Origin: Ehretia macrophylla
Lineage: Eukaryota > Streptophyta > Magnoliopsida > Boraginales > Ehretiaceae
Direction of reading: 5' to 3'
Length of the DNA: 64,000 nucleotides
NCBI GenBank assembly: GCA_037974665.1
Contig: CM075783.1
Coordinates: 39,569,712 to 39,633,711, forward strand
Part shown: positions 22,401 through 36,012 of the stretch, one piece after another
How the letters are laid out: every line of letters starts with the position of its first letter
Numbering within the stretch: the first letter of the stretch is position 1
Made by a program: the position numbers and the translations under genes
Notes under the pieces: generated by a model
Told to the model about the DNA's origin: nothing
The model's input: only the letters and a program-made list of their open reading frames with translations
Databases searched by the model: none

Positions 22401-25400
22401 TCTTCACGTAGAGGCTGGGTCCGTAAACCGAGGGCGTGGGGCTTTTGACCAGGTATCCGTCGATTTGGTGGCCATTACTTTTGATCCGTAAGGAGTTACA
22501 CGCCGCATAAAATATTGTTGGAAAGCTGTCCGAGTGCTCTACGATGGGGGCAGCAAAACTGCTCGGCTGCACCAATTTTCAAATAACAAAATTGAACGTT
22601 TTCATCAGTTTTGGGACACTTTTCTTTTTTTACGCTGTTTTCCTGTCCCGGATCATAAGTCGTGAGCCTCGAAAAGGATGAAAACCTAATCCATCACATT
22701 TCTATTACCGAATCCCATGGCACCTTGGACAAGATAACTTTACTTCACGTAGAGGCTGGGCCCGCAAACTGAGGGCGTGAGGCATGTGACCAGGTATCCG
22801 TCGCTCCGGTGCCCATAACTTTTGATCCGTAAGGAGTTACATAGTGCACAACATACCGTTGGAAAGCTCTCCGAGAGCTCTACGATAGGCATAGGTAAAC
22901 TGCTCTGCTACACCAATTTTTGGAGCCCAAAATCGGACATTTTCATCAGTTACGGGACACTTTTCTTTTTTTGCACTGTTTTTTTGTCCCGGATTGTACG
23001 TCGTCAGTCGCGAAAAGGACGACAACCTAATCAATCACATTTCTATTGTTGAATCCCATGGCACCTTGGGCAAGAGAACTTTACTTCATGTAGAGGCTGG
23101 GCTCGCAAACTGAGGGCGTGGGACTTGTGACTAGGTATTTGTCGCTCTCGTACCCATTACTTTTGATCCGTAAGGAGTTACATGCCGCATAATATACCGT
23201 TGGAAAGCTCTCTGAGAGCTCTACGATAGGGGTAGCAAAACTGCTTGGCTGCACCAATTTTTTGAGCCCAAAATCAAACATTTTCAGTAGTTTCAGGATA
23301 CTTTTGTTTTTTTGCGTTGTTTCTCCGTCGTGGATAGTACGTCGTGAGCCTCGAAAAAGATGACAACCTAATCCATCACATTTCTATTGACAAATCCCAC
23401 AATACCTAGGACAAGACAACTTCACTTCACGTAGAGGCTGGGCTCGCAAACCGAGAACGTAGGGCATGTGACCAGGTATCCATCGCTCCGGTGCCCACAA
23501 CATACCGTTGGAAAGCTCTCCGAGAGCTCTATGACGGGGGCATCAAGCCTGCTTGGCTACGCCTATTTTTGGAGAGCAAAATCAAATATTTTCATTAGTT
23601 TTGGGATACTTTTCTTCTTTTGCTCTGTTTTTCTGTCCCGGATCGTACGTCGTGAGCCGCGAAAAGGATGACAACCTAATCAATCACATTTCTATTGCTG
23701 AATCCCACGGTACCTTGGGCAAGACAACTTCACTTCATGTAGAGGCTAGGCCCGCAAACTGAGGGCGTGGGGCTTGTGACTAGGTATCCGTCGCTCTAGT
23801 GCCCATTACTTTTGATCCGTAAGGAGTTACGCGCCGCATAACATACCGTTGGAAAGCTCTCCGAGAGCTCTACGACGGGGGTAGCAAAACTGCTTTGCTG
23901 CACCAATTTTTAGAGAACAAAATCGAACGTTTTCATCAGTTTTGGGACACTTTTCTTTTTTTGCGCTATTTTTCTGTCGCGAATCGTATATCGTGAGCCT
24001 CAAAAAGGATGAAAACCTAATCTATCACATTTCTATTACCAAATCCCACGGCACCTTGGACAAGACAACTTCACTTCACGTAGAGGCTGGGCCTGCAAAC
24101 TGAGGGCGTAGGGCATGTGACCAGTTATCCGTCGTTCCAGTGCCCATAACTTTTGATCCGCAAGGTGTTATGTGGTACACCGTATACTGTTGGAAAGCAC
24201 TCCGAGAGCTCTACGACGGGGGCAGCAAGCTTGCTCGATTGCGCTGGTTTTCAGAGACCACAATCCAACGTTTTCATCAATTTTGGGATACTTTTCTACT
24301 TTTGCTCTGTTTTTTCGTCCCGGATCGTATGTTGTGAGCCGCGAAAAGGACGACAATCTAATCCATCACATTTCTGTTACTAAATCCCATGGCACCTTGG
24401 ACAAGACAACTTCACTTCACATAGAGGCTAGGCCCGCAAACCGAGGGTGTGGGGCTTGTGACTAGGTATTCGTTGCTCTAATGCCCATAACTTTTGATCC
24501 GTAAGGAGTTACAAGGCTCACAAAATACCGTTGGAAAGCTCTCTAAGAGCTCTACGACGGGGACAGCTAGCCTTGTCAGCTATGCCTATTTTCGGAGACC
24601 AAAATTGAATGTTTTCATAAGTTTCGGGACATTTTACTTCTTTTGCTCTATTTTTTCGTCTCGGATCGTACGACGTGAGCTACGAAAGGACGACAACTTA
24701 ATCCATCACATTTCTATTAACGAATCCCACGGCACCTTGGGCAATACAACTTCAATTCACATAGAGGCTGGGCCTGCAAAATCGAGGGCATGGGGCTTGT
24801 GACCAGGTATCCGACGTTCTGGTGCCTATAACTTTTGATCCGTAAGGAGTTATGCGACGCATAGCATACCGTTGGTAAGCCCTCCGAGAGCTCTACGATC
24901 AGTGCAGCAAGCCCGTTCAGCTGCACCTATTTTCGGAGCCCAAAATTGAACGTTTTCATCAGTATCGTTACACTTTTCTTCTTTTGCTCTATTTTTTCGT
25001 CCCGAATCGTATGTTGTGAGCCGCAAAAAGGAAGACAACCTAATCCATCACATTTCTATTACCAAATCCCATGGCACCTTATGCAAGACAACTTAATTTC
25101 ACGTAGAAGCTGGGCCCGTAAACCGAGGGCGTGGGGCTTGTGACTAGGTATCCGTCGCTCCAATATGGATTACTTTTGATCCGTAAGGAGTTTCATAGCG
25201 CACATCATACTGTTGGAAAGCTCTCTGAGAGCTCTATGACGAGGGCAGCAAACCTGCTCTGCTGCGCCTATTTTCAGAGATAAAAATTGAACGTTTTCAT
25301 TAGTTTTGGGATACTTTTCTTCTTTTGCTCTGTTTTTTCATCCCAGATCGTACGTCGTGAGACGCAAAAAGGACGATAACCTAATCAATCACATTTCTAT

Positions 25401-26340
25401 TGCCGAATCCCACGGTACCTTGGGCAAGACAACTTTACTTCACGTAGAGGCTGGGCCTGCAAACCGAGGGCGTGGGGCTTGTGACCAGGTATCTGTCGCT
25501 CTGGTGCCCATTATATTTGTTTCGCAAGGAGTTACACGCCGCTTAACATACCGTTGGAAAGCTCTCTGAGAGCTCTACGACGGGGGTAGCAAAACTGCTC
25601 GGCTGCACCAATTTTTAGAGAACAAAATTGAACATTTACATCAGTTTTGGGACACTTTTTTTTGCACTGTTTTTCTGTCCTGGATCGTACGTCGTGAGCC
25701 TCGAAAAGGACGAAAACCTAATCTATCACATTTCTATTACCGAATCCCATAGCACCTTAGACAAGACAACTTCACTTCATGTAGAGGCTGGGCCAGCAAA
25801 CCGAGGGCGTAGGGCATGTGACCAGGTATCCGTCACTCTGGTGCCCATAACTTTTGATCTGTAAGATGTTACGTGGTGCACAACATACCTTTGGAAAGCA
25901 CTTCGAGAGCTCTACGACGGGGGTAGCAAGCCTACTCGGTTGCGCCGATTTTCAGAGACCACAATCGAATGTTTTCATCAGTTTTAGGACACTTTTCTTT
26001 TTTTGCGCTATTTTTCTGTCCTGGATCGTACGTCGTGAGCCTCGAAAAGGACGACAACCTAATCCATCACATTTCTATTACCGAATCCCATGGAACCTTG
26101 GGCAAGACAACTTCACTTCTCGTAGAGGCTGGGATCGTAAACCGAGGACGTGGCGCTTGTGACCAGGTATTCGTCACTCCAATGCCCATAACTTTTGATC
26201 CATAAGGAATTACACGGAGCACAGAATACCGTTGGTGCTTGGAAAGCTCTCCGAGAGCTCTACTACGGGGACACTAGCTTGGTCAGCTGTGCCTGTTTTC
26301 GGAGACCAAAATCGAACGTTTTCATAAGTTTCGGAACACT

Positions 26341-27023
26341 TTACTTCTTTTTTGCTTTGTTTTTTCGTGCCGGATCGTACGCCGTGAGCCGCGAAAAGGA
26401 CGACAACTTAATCCATCACATTTCTATTAACGAATCCCATGGCATCTTGGGCAATATAACTTCACTTCACATAGAGGCTGGGCCAGCAAACCGAGGGCGT
26501 GGAACATATGACCAGGTATCCGTCGCTCCGGTGCCCATAACTTTTGATCTGTAAGAAGTTATGCGAGGCACAACATACCATTGGAAAGCTCTACGAGACC
26601 TCTACGATGGGTGCAGCAAGCCCGATCAGCTGCACCTATTTTCGAAGCCCAAAATCGAACATTTTCATCAGTTTCGTGACACTTTACTTCTTTTTTGCTC
26701 TATTTTTTCGTGCCGGATCGTACGCCGTGAGTCGCGAAAAGGACGACAACTTAATCCATCACATTTCTATTAACGAATCCCATGGCATCTTGGGCAATAT
26801 AACTTCACTTCACATAGAGGCTGGGCCAGCAAACCGAGGGCGTGGGGCATGTGACCAGGTATCCGTCGCTCCGGTGCCCATAACTTTTGATCTGTAAGAA
26901 GTTATGCGAGGCACAACATACCATTGGAAAGCTCTACGAGACCTCTACGACGGGTGCAGCAAGCCCGATCAGCTGCACCTATTTTCGGAGCCCAAAATCG
27001 AACATTTTCATCAGTTTCGTGAC
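26341..27023 (+). repeat. Recently duplicated satellite monomer pair
   Basis: The sequence from 26341 is repeated almost base for base from 26684, an offset of 343 bp. Both copies share rare variants: ACTTCTTTTTTGCT, CGTGCCGGATCGTACGCC, GGCATCTTGGGCAATATAAC, GTAAGAAGTTATGCGAGGC and CTACGAGACCTCTACG. Typical neighbours differ much more, so this pair looks like a recent unequal-exchange or slippage product. Confidence 0.8.
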
Positions 27024-30000
27024 ACTTTTCTTCTTTTGCTCTATTTTTTTTGTCCCAGATCATACATTGTGAGCCGCGAAAAGAACGACAACCTAATCCA
27101 TCAGATTTCTATTACCGAATCCCATGGCACCTTGGGTGAGGCAACTTCACTTCACGTAGAGGCTGGGCCCGCAAACCGACGGCGTAGGGCATGTGACTAG
27201 GTATCCGTCGCTTCGGTGCCGATTACTTTTGATCCGTAAGGAGTTTTGTGGCACACAGCATACCGTTGAAAAGCTCTCCGAGAGCTCTAGGACGAGGGCA
27301 GCAAGCCTGCTCAGCTGCGCCTATTTTCAGAGATAAAAATTTAATATTTTCATCAGTTTCGGGATACTTTTCTTCTTTTGCTCTATTTTTTCATCCCGGA
27401 TCGTATGTCGTGAGCAGCAAAAAAGATGAAAACCTAATCCATCACATTTCTATTATAGAATCCAACGGTACCTTGGGCAAGAAAACTTCACTTCACGTAG
27501 AGGTTAAGCCCATAAACCGAGGGTGTGGGGCTGGTGACCAGGTATACGTCGCTCCCGTGCCCATAACTTTTGATCCGTAAGGAGTTACGCGGCGCAGAAC
27601 AAACTGTTGGAAAGTTCACTGCGAGCTCTAAGATAAATGTCACAAAATTTCTTGGCTGCACCAGTTTTTGGAGACCAAAATTGATCATTTTCATCAATTT
27701 CGGGTCATTTTTTTTTGCGCTATTTTTCCCTCTGGATCATACGTCGTGAGCCTCGAAAAGGATGATAACTTAATCAATCACATTTCTATAACCAAATCCC
27801 CTGGCACCTTGGACAAGACAACTTCACTTCACGTAGAGGCTGGGCCCGCAAACCGATGGCGTAGGGCATGTGACCAGGTATCCATCATTCCAGTACACAT
27901 AACTTTTGATTTGTAAGGAGTTACGCGGCGCACAACATACCATTGGAAAGCTCTACGAGAGCTCTACGACGGGGGCAGCAACATTTCTTGGTTGTACTTG
28001 TTTTCAGAGACAAAAATCGAACGTTTTCATCAGTTTTGGGATACTTTTCTTCTTTTGCTCTATTTTTTCGTCCCGGATCATTCGTCGTGAGCCGCGAAAA
28101 GGAAGACAACCTAATCATTCACATTTCTATTACCGAATCCCATGGCTCCTTGGGCAAGAAAACTTCACTTCACGTTGAGGCTGGGCCGCAAACCGAGGAC
28201 GTGGGGCTTGTGACCAAGTATCCATCGTTCCGGTGCCCATAACTTTTCATCCGTAAGGAGTTATACGGCGCACAACATACCGTAAGAAAGTTCTCAGCGA
28301 GCTCTACAACGAGGGCAGCAAAACTACTCGGTTGCACCAGTTTCGAAGCCCAAAATCGAGCATTTTCATCAATTTCGTGACACTTTTCTTTTTTTGTGCT
28401 ATTTTTTCGTCCCGGATCATACGTTGTGAGCAGCAAAAAGGACGACAACCTAATCCATCACATTTCTATTACTGAATCCCACGGTACCTTGGAAAAGATA
28501 ACTTCACTTCACGTAGAGGATGGGCCCGCAAATCGAGGGCGTGGGGCTTATGACCAGGTTTCCGTCACTCCGGTACCCATAAATTTGATCCGTAAAGAGT
28601 TACGTAGCTCACAGCATACCGTTGGAAAGCTCTCCGAGAGCTCTACGACGGGGGCAGCTAGCCTGCTCGGCTGTGCCTGTTTTCGGAGACCAAAATCGAA
28701 CGTTTTCATCATTTTCGGGACACTTTACTTCTTTTACTCTCTTTTTTCGTCCAGGATCGTATGTCGTGAGCCGCGAAAAAGACGGCAGCCTAGTCCATCA
28801 CATTTCTATTAACGAATCCCATGGCACTTTGGGCAAGACAACTTCACTTCTCAAAGAGGCTGGGCCCGCAAACCGAGGGCGTGGGGCTTTTGACCTGGTA
28901 TTTGTTGCTCCGGTGCCCATAACTTTTGATCTGTAAGGAGTTATGCGGTACACAACATACCGTTGGAAATCTCTCCGAGAGCTCTACGATGGGGGCAGCA
29001 ACCCTACTCGGCTATGCCTATTTTCACAGCCTAAAATCGAACGTTTTCATCAGTTTCGGGACACTTTTCTTCTTTTGCTCTGTTTTTTTGTCCCGGATCG
29101 TACGTCATGAGCCTCGTAAAGGGCAACAACATAATCCATCACATTTCTATTAGCGAATCCCATGACACCATGGGCAAGAAAACTTCAGTTCATGTACAGG
29201 CTAGGCCCGTAAACCGAGGACGTAGGGCTTGTGACCAGGAATCCGTCGCTCCGGTGCCCATAACTTTTGATCCGTAAGGAGTTACGCGCCACACAGCATA
29301 CCGTTGGAAAGCTCTCCGAGAGCTCTACGATGTAGGTAGAAAAATTGCTCGGCTGTACCAATCTACAAAGCCCAAAATCGAATGTTTTCATAAATTTTAG
29401 GATATTTTTCTTTTTTTTTTGTATTGTTTTTCAGTCCCGGATCGTACGTCGTGAGCCTCAAAAATGACGACAACCTAATCCATCACATTTCTATTACCGA
29501 ATTCCACGGCACCTTGGACAAGAGAACTTCACTTCACGTAAAGGCTAGGCCCGCAAACCGAGGGCGTGGGGCATGTGACCAGGTATCCATCGCTCCGGTG
29601 CCCATAACTTTTGATCCGTATATAGTTACGCAGCGCACAACATACCGTTGGAAAGCCCTCTGAGAGCTCTATGATGAGTGTAGCAAGCCCACTTAGCTGC
29701 GCCTATTTTTGGAGCCCAAAATCGAACATGTTTATCAATTTTTGGACACTTTTCTTCTTTTGCTATATTTTTCCGTCCCGGATCGTACGTCGTGAGCTGC
29801 GAAAAGGATGACAACCTAATCCATCACATTTCTATTACCGAATCCCACGGCACCTTGGACAAGACAACTTCACTTCTCATAGAGGTTGGGCTCGCAAATC
29901 GAGGGCGTAGGGCTTATGACTAGGTATCTGTCGCTCCGGTGCCCATAACTTTTGATCTATAAGGAGTTACACGGCGCACAGCATACCGTTAGAAATCTCT

Positions 30001-33000
30001 TCGAGAGCTCTGCGACTAGGGCTACAAACCTGCTCGGCTGCGCCTATTTTCATTGACCAAAATCGAACGTTTTCATCAGTTTCGGGACACTTTTTTCTTT
30101 TGCTGTGTTTTTCCATCTTGGATCGTACGTCCTGAGCCGTGTAAAGGATGACAACCTAATCAATCACATTTCTATTACCGAATCCCATGGCACCTTGGGC
30201 AAGACAACTTCACTTCACGTAGAGGCTGGGCCAGCAAACCGAGGGCGTGGGGCTTGTGAGCAGGTATCCGTCGCTCCGGTGCACATAACTTTTGATACGT
30301 AAGGAGTTACGCAGCGCACAGTATACCGTTGGAAAGCTCTCTGAGAGCTCTACGACTGGGGCAGCAAGCCTGCTCGGCTGCGCCTATAAATTGAACATTT
30401 TCATTAGTTTCGGGACACTTTTCTTCTTTTGCTCTATTTTTTCGTCCTGGATCGTACGTCGTGAGTTGCGAAAAGGACGACAACTTAATCCATCACATTT
30501 CTATTACCGAATCCCACTGCACCTTGGGCAAGACAACTTCACTTCACGTAGAGGCTGGGCCCGTAAACCGAGGGCGTGGGGCTTGTGACCAAGTATCCGT
30601 CGCTCCGGTGCCCATAACTTTTGATCCGTATGGCGTTACGCAGCGCACAGTATACAGTTGAAGAGCTCTCCAAGAGCTCTACGACGGGGGCAGCAAGCCA
30701 GCTCAGTTGCGCTAGTTTTTGGAGCCCAAAATTGAACTTTTATATTAGTTTTGAGACACTTTTCTTCTTTTGCTCTATTTTTCTGTCTCGGATCGTACGT
30801 CGTGAGCCGCGAAAAGGAAGACAACCTAATCCATCACATTTCTATTACCGAATTCCATAGCACCTTGGTTAAGAAAACTTCACTTCACGTAGTGGCTGGG
30901 CCCGCAAACCGAGGGTGTGGGGATATTGACTAGGTATCCGTCGCCCCGATGCCCATAACTTTTGATCCGTAAGGAGTTACGCGGCGCAAAGCATACCGTT
31001 CGAGAGCTCTCCGAGAGATCTACGATAGGGGCAGATAGCCTACTTTGTTGCACCTGTTTTCGTAGACCAAAATCGAACATTTGCATCAGTTTCGGGACAC
31101 TTTTCTTCTTTTACTGTGTTTTTCCGTCCCGGATGATACGTCATGTGCAGCGAAAAGGATGACAACCTAATCCATCACATTTCTATTAACGAATCCCATG
31201 GCACCTTGGGCAATACAACTTTACTTGACATAGAGGCTGGGCCCGTAAACCGAGGGCGTGGGGCTTGTGACCATGTATCCGTCGCTGCGGTGCTGATAAC
31301 TTTTGATCCGTAAGGAGTTACCCGGCGCACAGCATACCATTGGAAGGCTCTCCGAGAGCTCTACAACGAGGGCCACAAGCCTTCTTGGCTGCCCCTATTT
31401 TCGGAGCCCAAAATCAAACGTTTTCATCAGTTTCGGAAAATTTTTCTTCTTTTGCTCTGTTTTTCCATCCCGGATCATACGTCGTGAATCGTGAAAAGGA
31501 CGACAACCTAATCCATCACATTTCTATAACCAAATCCCATGGCACCTTGGGCAAGACAAGTTCACTTCATGTAGAGGCTGGGCCCGCAATCCGAGGGCGT
31601 GGGGCTTGTGAGCAGGTATCCGTCGCTCCGGAGCCCATAATATTTGATCCGTAAGGAGTTACGCGGTGCACAACATACCGTTGGAAAGCTCTCCAAGAGC
31701 TTTGCGATAGGGGAGCAAGCCTGCTTAGCTGCGCCTATTTTCGTAGACCAAAATCGAACGTTTTCATCAGTTTCGGGACACTTTTCTTCTTTTGCTGTGT
31801 TTTTTCATCCCGGATCGTACGTCGTGAGCCGCGTAAAGGATGACAACCTAATCAATCACAATTCTATTACCGAATCCCATAGCACCTTGGGCAAGAAAAC
31901 TTCCCTTCATGTAGAGGCTGGGCCCGCAAACTGAGGGCGTGGGGCGTGTGAGTAGGTATCCATCGCTCCGATGCCCATAACATTTGATCCGTATAGAGTT
32001 AAGCGGCGCACAACATACTGTTGGAAAGCTCTCCGAGAGCTCTACATCTAGGCCAGCAAGCCTGCTTGGCTATGCCTATTTTCGGAGACCAAAATTGAAC
32101 ATTTTCATCAGTTTTAGCACACTTTTCTTCTTTTGCTCTGTTTTTTCGTCCCGGATCGTACGTCGTGAGCCGCAAAAAGGACGGCAACCTAATAAATCAC
32201 ATTTCTATTACTGAATCCCACGGCACCTTGGGCAAGACATATTCACTTCACGTAGAGGCTAGTCCCGTAAACTGAAGGCGTGGGACTTGTGAGTAGGTAT
32301 CCGTCGCTCTGATGCCCATAACTTTTGATCCGTAAGGAGTTACGCGGCGCACAACATACCGTTGGAAAGCTCTCCCAGATCTCTACGACGGAGGCAGCAA
32401 GCCTGCTCGGCTGCATCTATTTTCGGAGCCCAAAATCGAATGTTTTCATCAGTTTCGGGACACTTTTCTTCTTTTGCTTTGTTTTTTCATCTCGGATCGT
32501 ACGTCGTGAGACGTGAAATGGACGATAACCTAATCCATCACATTTATATTACCAAATCCAACGGTACCTTGGGCAATACAACTTCACTTCACGTAGAGGC
32601 TGGGCCAGCAAACCGAGGACGTGGGGCTTGTGAGCAGGTATCCGTCGCTCCGGTTCCCATAACTTTTGATCCGTAAGGAGTTACGCGGTGCACATTATAC
32701 CATTGGAAAGCTCTCCGAGAGATCTACGATGGGTGCAGCAATCCTGCTCGGCTGCACCTATTTTTGGAGCCCAAAATCGAACGTTTTCATCAGTTTCGGG
32801 ATACTTTTCTTCTTTTGCTCTATTTTTCCGTCCTGAATCGTATGTCGTGAACCGCGAAAAAGACGACAACCTAATCCATCACATTTCTATTACCGAATCT
32901 CACGGTACCTTGGGCAAGACAACTTCTCTTCACGTAGAGGCTGAGCCCACAAACCGAGGGCGCAGGGCTTGTGACGAAGTATCCGTTGCTCTGGTGTCCA

Positions 33001-34114
33001 TAACTTTTGATCCGTAAGGAGTTACGCGGCGCACAACATACCGTTGAAAAGCTGTTCGAGAACTCTACGATGGGGACAGCAAGCCTTTTCGACTGCGTCT
33101 GTTTCGGAGCCCAAAATCAAACTTTTACATCAATTTCGAGACACTTTTCTTCTTTTGCTCTGTTTTTTTGTCTCGGATCGTACGTCGTGAGCCGCGAAAA
33201 GAACGACAACCAAATCAATCACATTTCTATTACCGAATCCCACGATACCATGGGTAAGACTAATTCGCTTCACGTAGAAGCTGGTCCCGTAAACTGAAGG
33301 CGTAGGGCTTGTGAGCAGGTATCCGTCGCTCCGGTTCCCATGCCTTTTGATCCGTAAGGAGTTCTGCAGCGCATAACATACTGTTGGAAAGCCCTCCGAG
33401 AGCTGTACGATAGAGGCAGCAAAACTGCTCGGCTGTACCAATTTTTGGAGACTAAAATTGAACATTTTCATCAGTTTCGAGACACTTTTCTTTTTTTGCG
33501 TTGTTTTTCGGTCCTGGATCGTACATCATTAGCCTCGAAATGGACGATAACCTAATCCATCACATTTCTATTACCGAATCCTACGGCACCATAGACAAGA
33601 AAACTTCCCTTCACTTAGAGGTTGGGCCCGCAAACTGAAGGCGTGGCGCATGTGACCAGGTATCCTTCGCTCTGGTGCCCATAACTTTTGATCGGTAAGG
33701 AGTTATGCGGCGTACAACATACCGTTGGAAAGCTCTCCGAGAGCTCTACGTCGGGGACAACAAGGCTGCTCGGCTGCGCCTATTTTTAGAGCCCAAAATT
33801 GAACGTTTTCATCAGTTTTGGGACACTTTTCTTCTTTTGTGTTGTTTTTCCGTCCCATATCGTACGTCATGAGCCGCCAAAAGGACGACAACCTAATGCA
33901 TCACATTTCTATTACCAAATCCCATGGCACCTTGGGCAAGACAACTTCACTTCATGTAGAGGCTCGTCCCGTAAACAGCGGACGTGGGGCTTGTGAGAAG
34001 GTATCCGTCGCTCCGGTGCCCATACATTTTGATCCGTAAGGAGTTACGCGGTGCACAGCATACCGTTGGAAAGCTCTCCGACAACTCTACGATGGGGGCA
34101 ATAAACCTGCTTGG

Positions 34115-34119
34115 CTGCG
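34115..34119. repeat. Target site duplication CTGCG, left copy (solo LTR A)
   Basis: CTGCG precedes TGTGACGTCC and is repeated at 36622-36626, where the monomer resumes with CCTATTTTCGG. Confidence 0.93.
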
Positions 34120-35730
34120 TGTGACGTCCGAGATTTAGCCATGCATTCAATTACTGCTGCATCCTTTATTTGCGCACCTCTTTCTATGCCTTATTAATTG
34201 TCTTCTTAAATTACTATTCACTCCGTTTTTAAACTGCATTCTATTAGTTAATTAGTATTTTTATTAAATCATATTAATTGTTAAAGTAGTGGAAAAAATG
34301 TGCAATTGAGCTAGAGGCGATAGGAGAGCTCGTTTAGAAAATAATTTTTGTAGTTGAATGAATAGTGTTACATAACATAACTTAGGGAATGAATTAGCTA
34401 GCATTCATTTTACTATCTAGGCTCGTTTTAAGCTAACTAAGCGCATTTAGTGAACCATTTAAGCAAGCAACTTAGCCCCATTTAATATATAACTCACACA
34501 ACACACACATTAGCTCATAACTTAGCAAAAAAAAAAAAAAAAAGAGAGCATGCTGAAAACACTGTAGCAAATCCGAGAATTGCATTGGAGAAGAAATAGA
34601 GTTTTTTTGCTCAACAAATCCTCATTCCAAGCCAAGCCAAGCTAGGTGCAAGTGGTTTAGGGTGTCTACTAGCCTCCTAGGAGCTCCTACGCGCATTGGT
34701 GAGGGATTTCACGGCTTATTTTCGCATTTTAAAATAGTTGCTATTTTCTTGATTTGTTGAAAATGTGTTCAAATGCTATTGTATTGATTATCTATGCTAT
34801 TATACCTTGTATATGAGTGCTAGAGAACATATTTGAGCCATCGTTTCGCAATTTAAACGGTTAGAATCGTTAGTTTGATTTTTAGGGTGAATAGTGACGT
34901 TTTTCTAGGGTTTTGCGTAATTGCTTGAATTAGCTTGATTAAAGGCTTCTAATAGATGCCTTAGGTGCTAGTGAAGGTAATCTAATAGCCCCGTGCACTT
35001 GCATTGTCCTTAAATCGCTAAAAATGTAAAATAGTCGACTTTAATTTGGGGCTTTCGGGGTTAATGCGAATCCGGGTGAATTCGGGCTTCAATTCTAGTA
35101 TCCTTAGGCTACCTAGGTGCTATAAAAGCCTTGATATCCTTTGTTTGAAGCCCGGACATTGTATGTGTAGTTTAAAGCCATAAGAGGGAATTTGGGGCTT
35201 TCGGGGTAATCGTAGCCATTTGAATGAGTTAGAGGGTTGAGATGGTACCTTGAGGGTTAGTTAGAAGGTTGGGAGAGTTTCATTTGAAAATGGAATCATT
35301 AACCTTGGTTTGGAAGAGAAATAGTTTGAAAAACAAAGGGGTTTAGGTGCAATTTCGGTTGACTCACACTTCTAAACCCATGGCATGACTCCTTAAGTGT
35401 TTATATGTGGTTTCAAGTCGATTTGGAGCTTTTGGTATGATTCTATGCTTATTTTGTATATGTTCCTTTGTAAACTGCTTATTAGCTTCTATAATTGCTT
35501 CTATGCTAATTGCCTCGAGGTCAACCTATTTTGTTGATCCTCATATGTGTTAATGCTTATATTATTGCTATTAACTTGCCATCGTTAAGTGCATTGCATC
35601 GTGGTTGCGCAACCATAGTGTCAGGGGCGGATGTGTTGAATATCGGCTGGGCGGCAGAGGGCTTGCCGGTGGATATTCAAACTCCGTACCCTAGTCCCTC
35701 ATTCGCCTGGTCCGGAGATTGCCAGGGGAT

Positions 35731-35772
35731 GTTGGGTCGTAGGATTATCGGGGTACATCCGGAGTACACCCA
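35731..35772 (+). other. GC-rich block conserved between LTR families
   Basis: GTTGGGTCGTAGGATT, then GGGGTACATCCGGAGTACAC followed by CCA. Nearly the same words occur in solo LTR B (40971-41010), both LTRs of element 2 (45029-45069 and 53416-53456, minus strand) and the element 3 LTR (61379-61419), although surrounding LTR sequence is diverged. The centre is a near-palindrome around CCGG flanked by two GTAC words. Confidence 0.6.
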
Positions 35773-35992
35773 CTGGAGTGTTTGGGGTTATGCCGGCTTA
35801 TCGTGATCGTGCTCGTGGTTCGTGGATCGTGAATGAAGACCAGTGAAGATTGGTGTATAGGGGATTGTGTGAAATGTATCCTTTTAAATGTGTGGTTACT
35901 TATGTTATCATTGCTTCTTAAATTGTCTAAGTGATATTGTTGTATAACTGTATTATCTGTTGCATTGCACGCCCCGGGACTATATCCCTCAC

Positions 35993-36012
35993 TGGGCAAC
36001 AGTGGTTGCTCA
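35993..36012 (+). other. LTR hairpin TGGGCAAC / GTTGCTCA (solo LTR A)
   Basis: An 8-bp stem with one G-T wobble and the four-base loop AGTG, directly after CCCTCAC and before a CAG. It holds the same place as the element 1 hairpin but has a different stem. Confidence 0.55.

Larger units (their letters stand above)
16439..34119 (+). repeat. 341-bp satellite array, block B
   Basis: The largest block, 17.7 kb or about 52 monomers, in the same orientation and register as block A. It includes multi-monomer stretches resembling parts of block A (16710-18080 against 2463-3820), a near-identical neighbouring monomer pair (26341-27023), a 7-bp insertion near 26235, and short internal deletions near 20213, 23490 and 30388. 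Some monomers form a recognisable subtype with AGCAAAACTGCTCGGCTGCACC, a longer T run before GCG, and GAGCCTCGAAAA. Open frames of 60-138 codons occur on both strands in monomer register; I do not regard them as genes. Confidence 0.95.

Noticed and set aside
35510..35806. 98-codon frame in solo LTR A
   Set aside because: It overlaps the conserved GC-rich block, but the frame is disrupted by a 3-bp and other changes in solo LTR B and has no domain I recognise.
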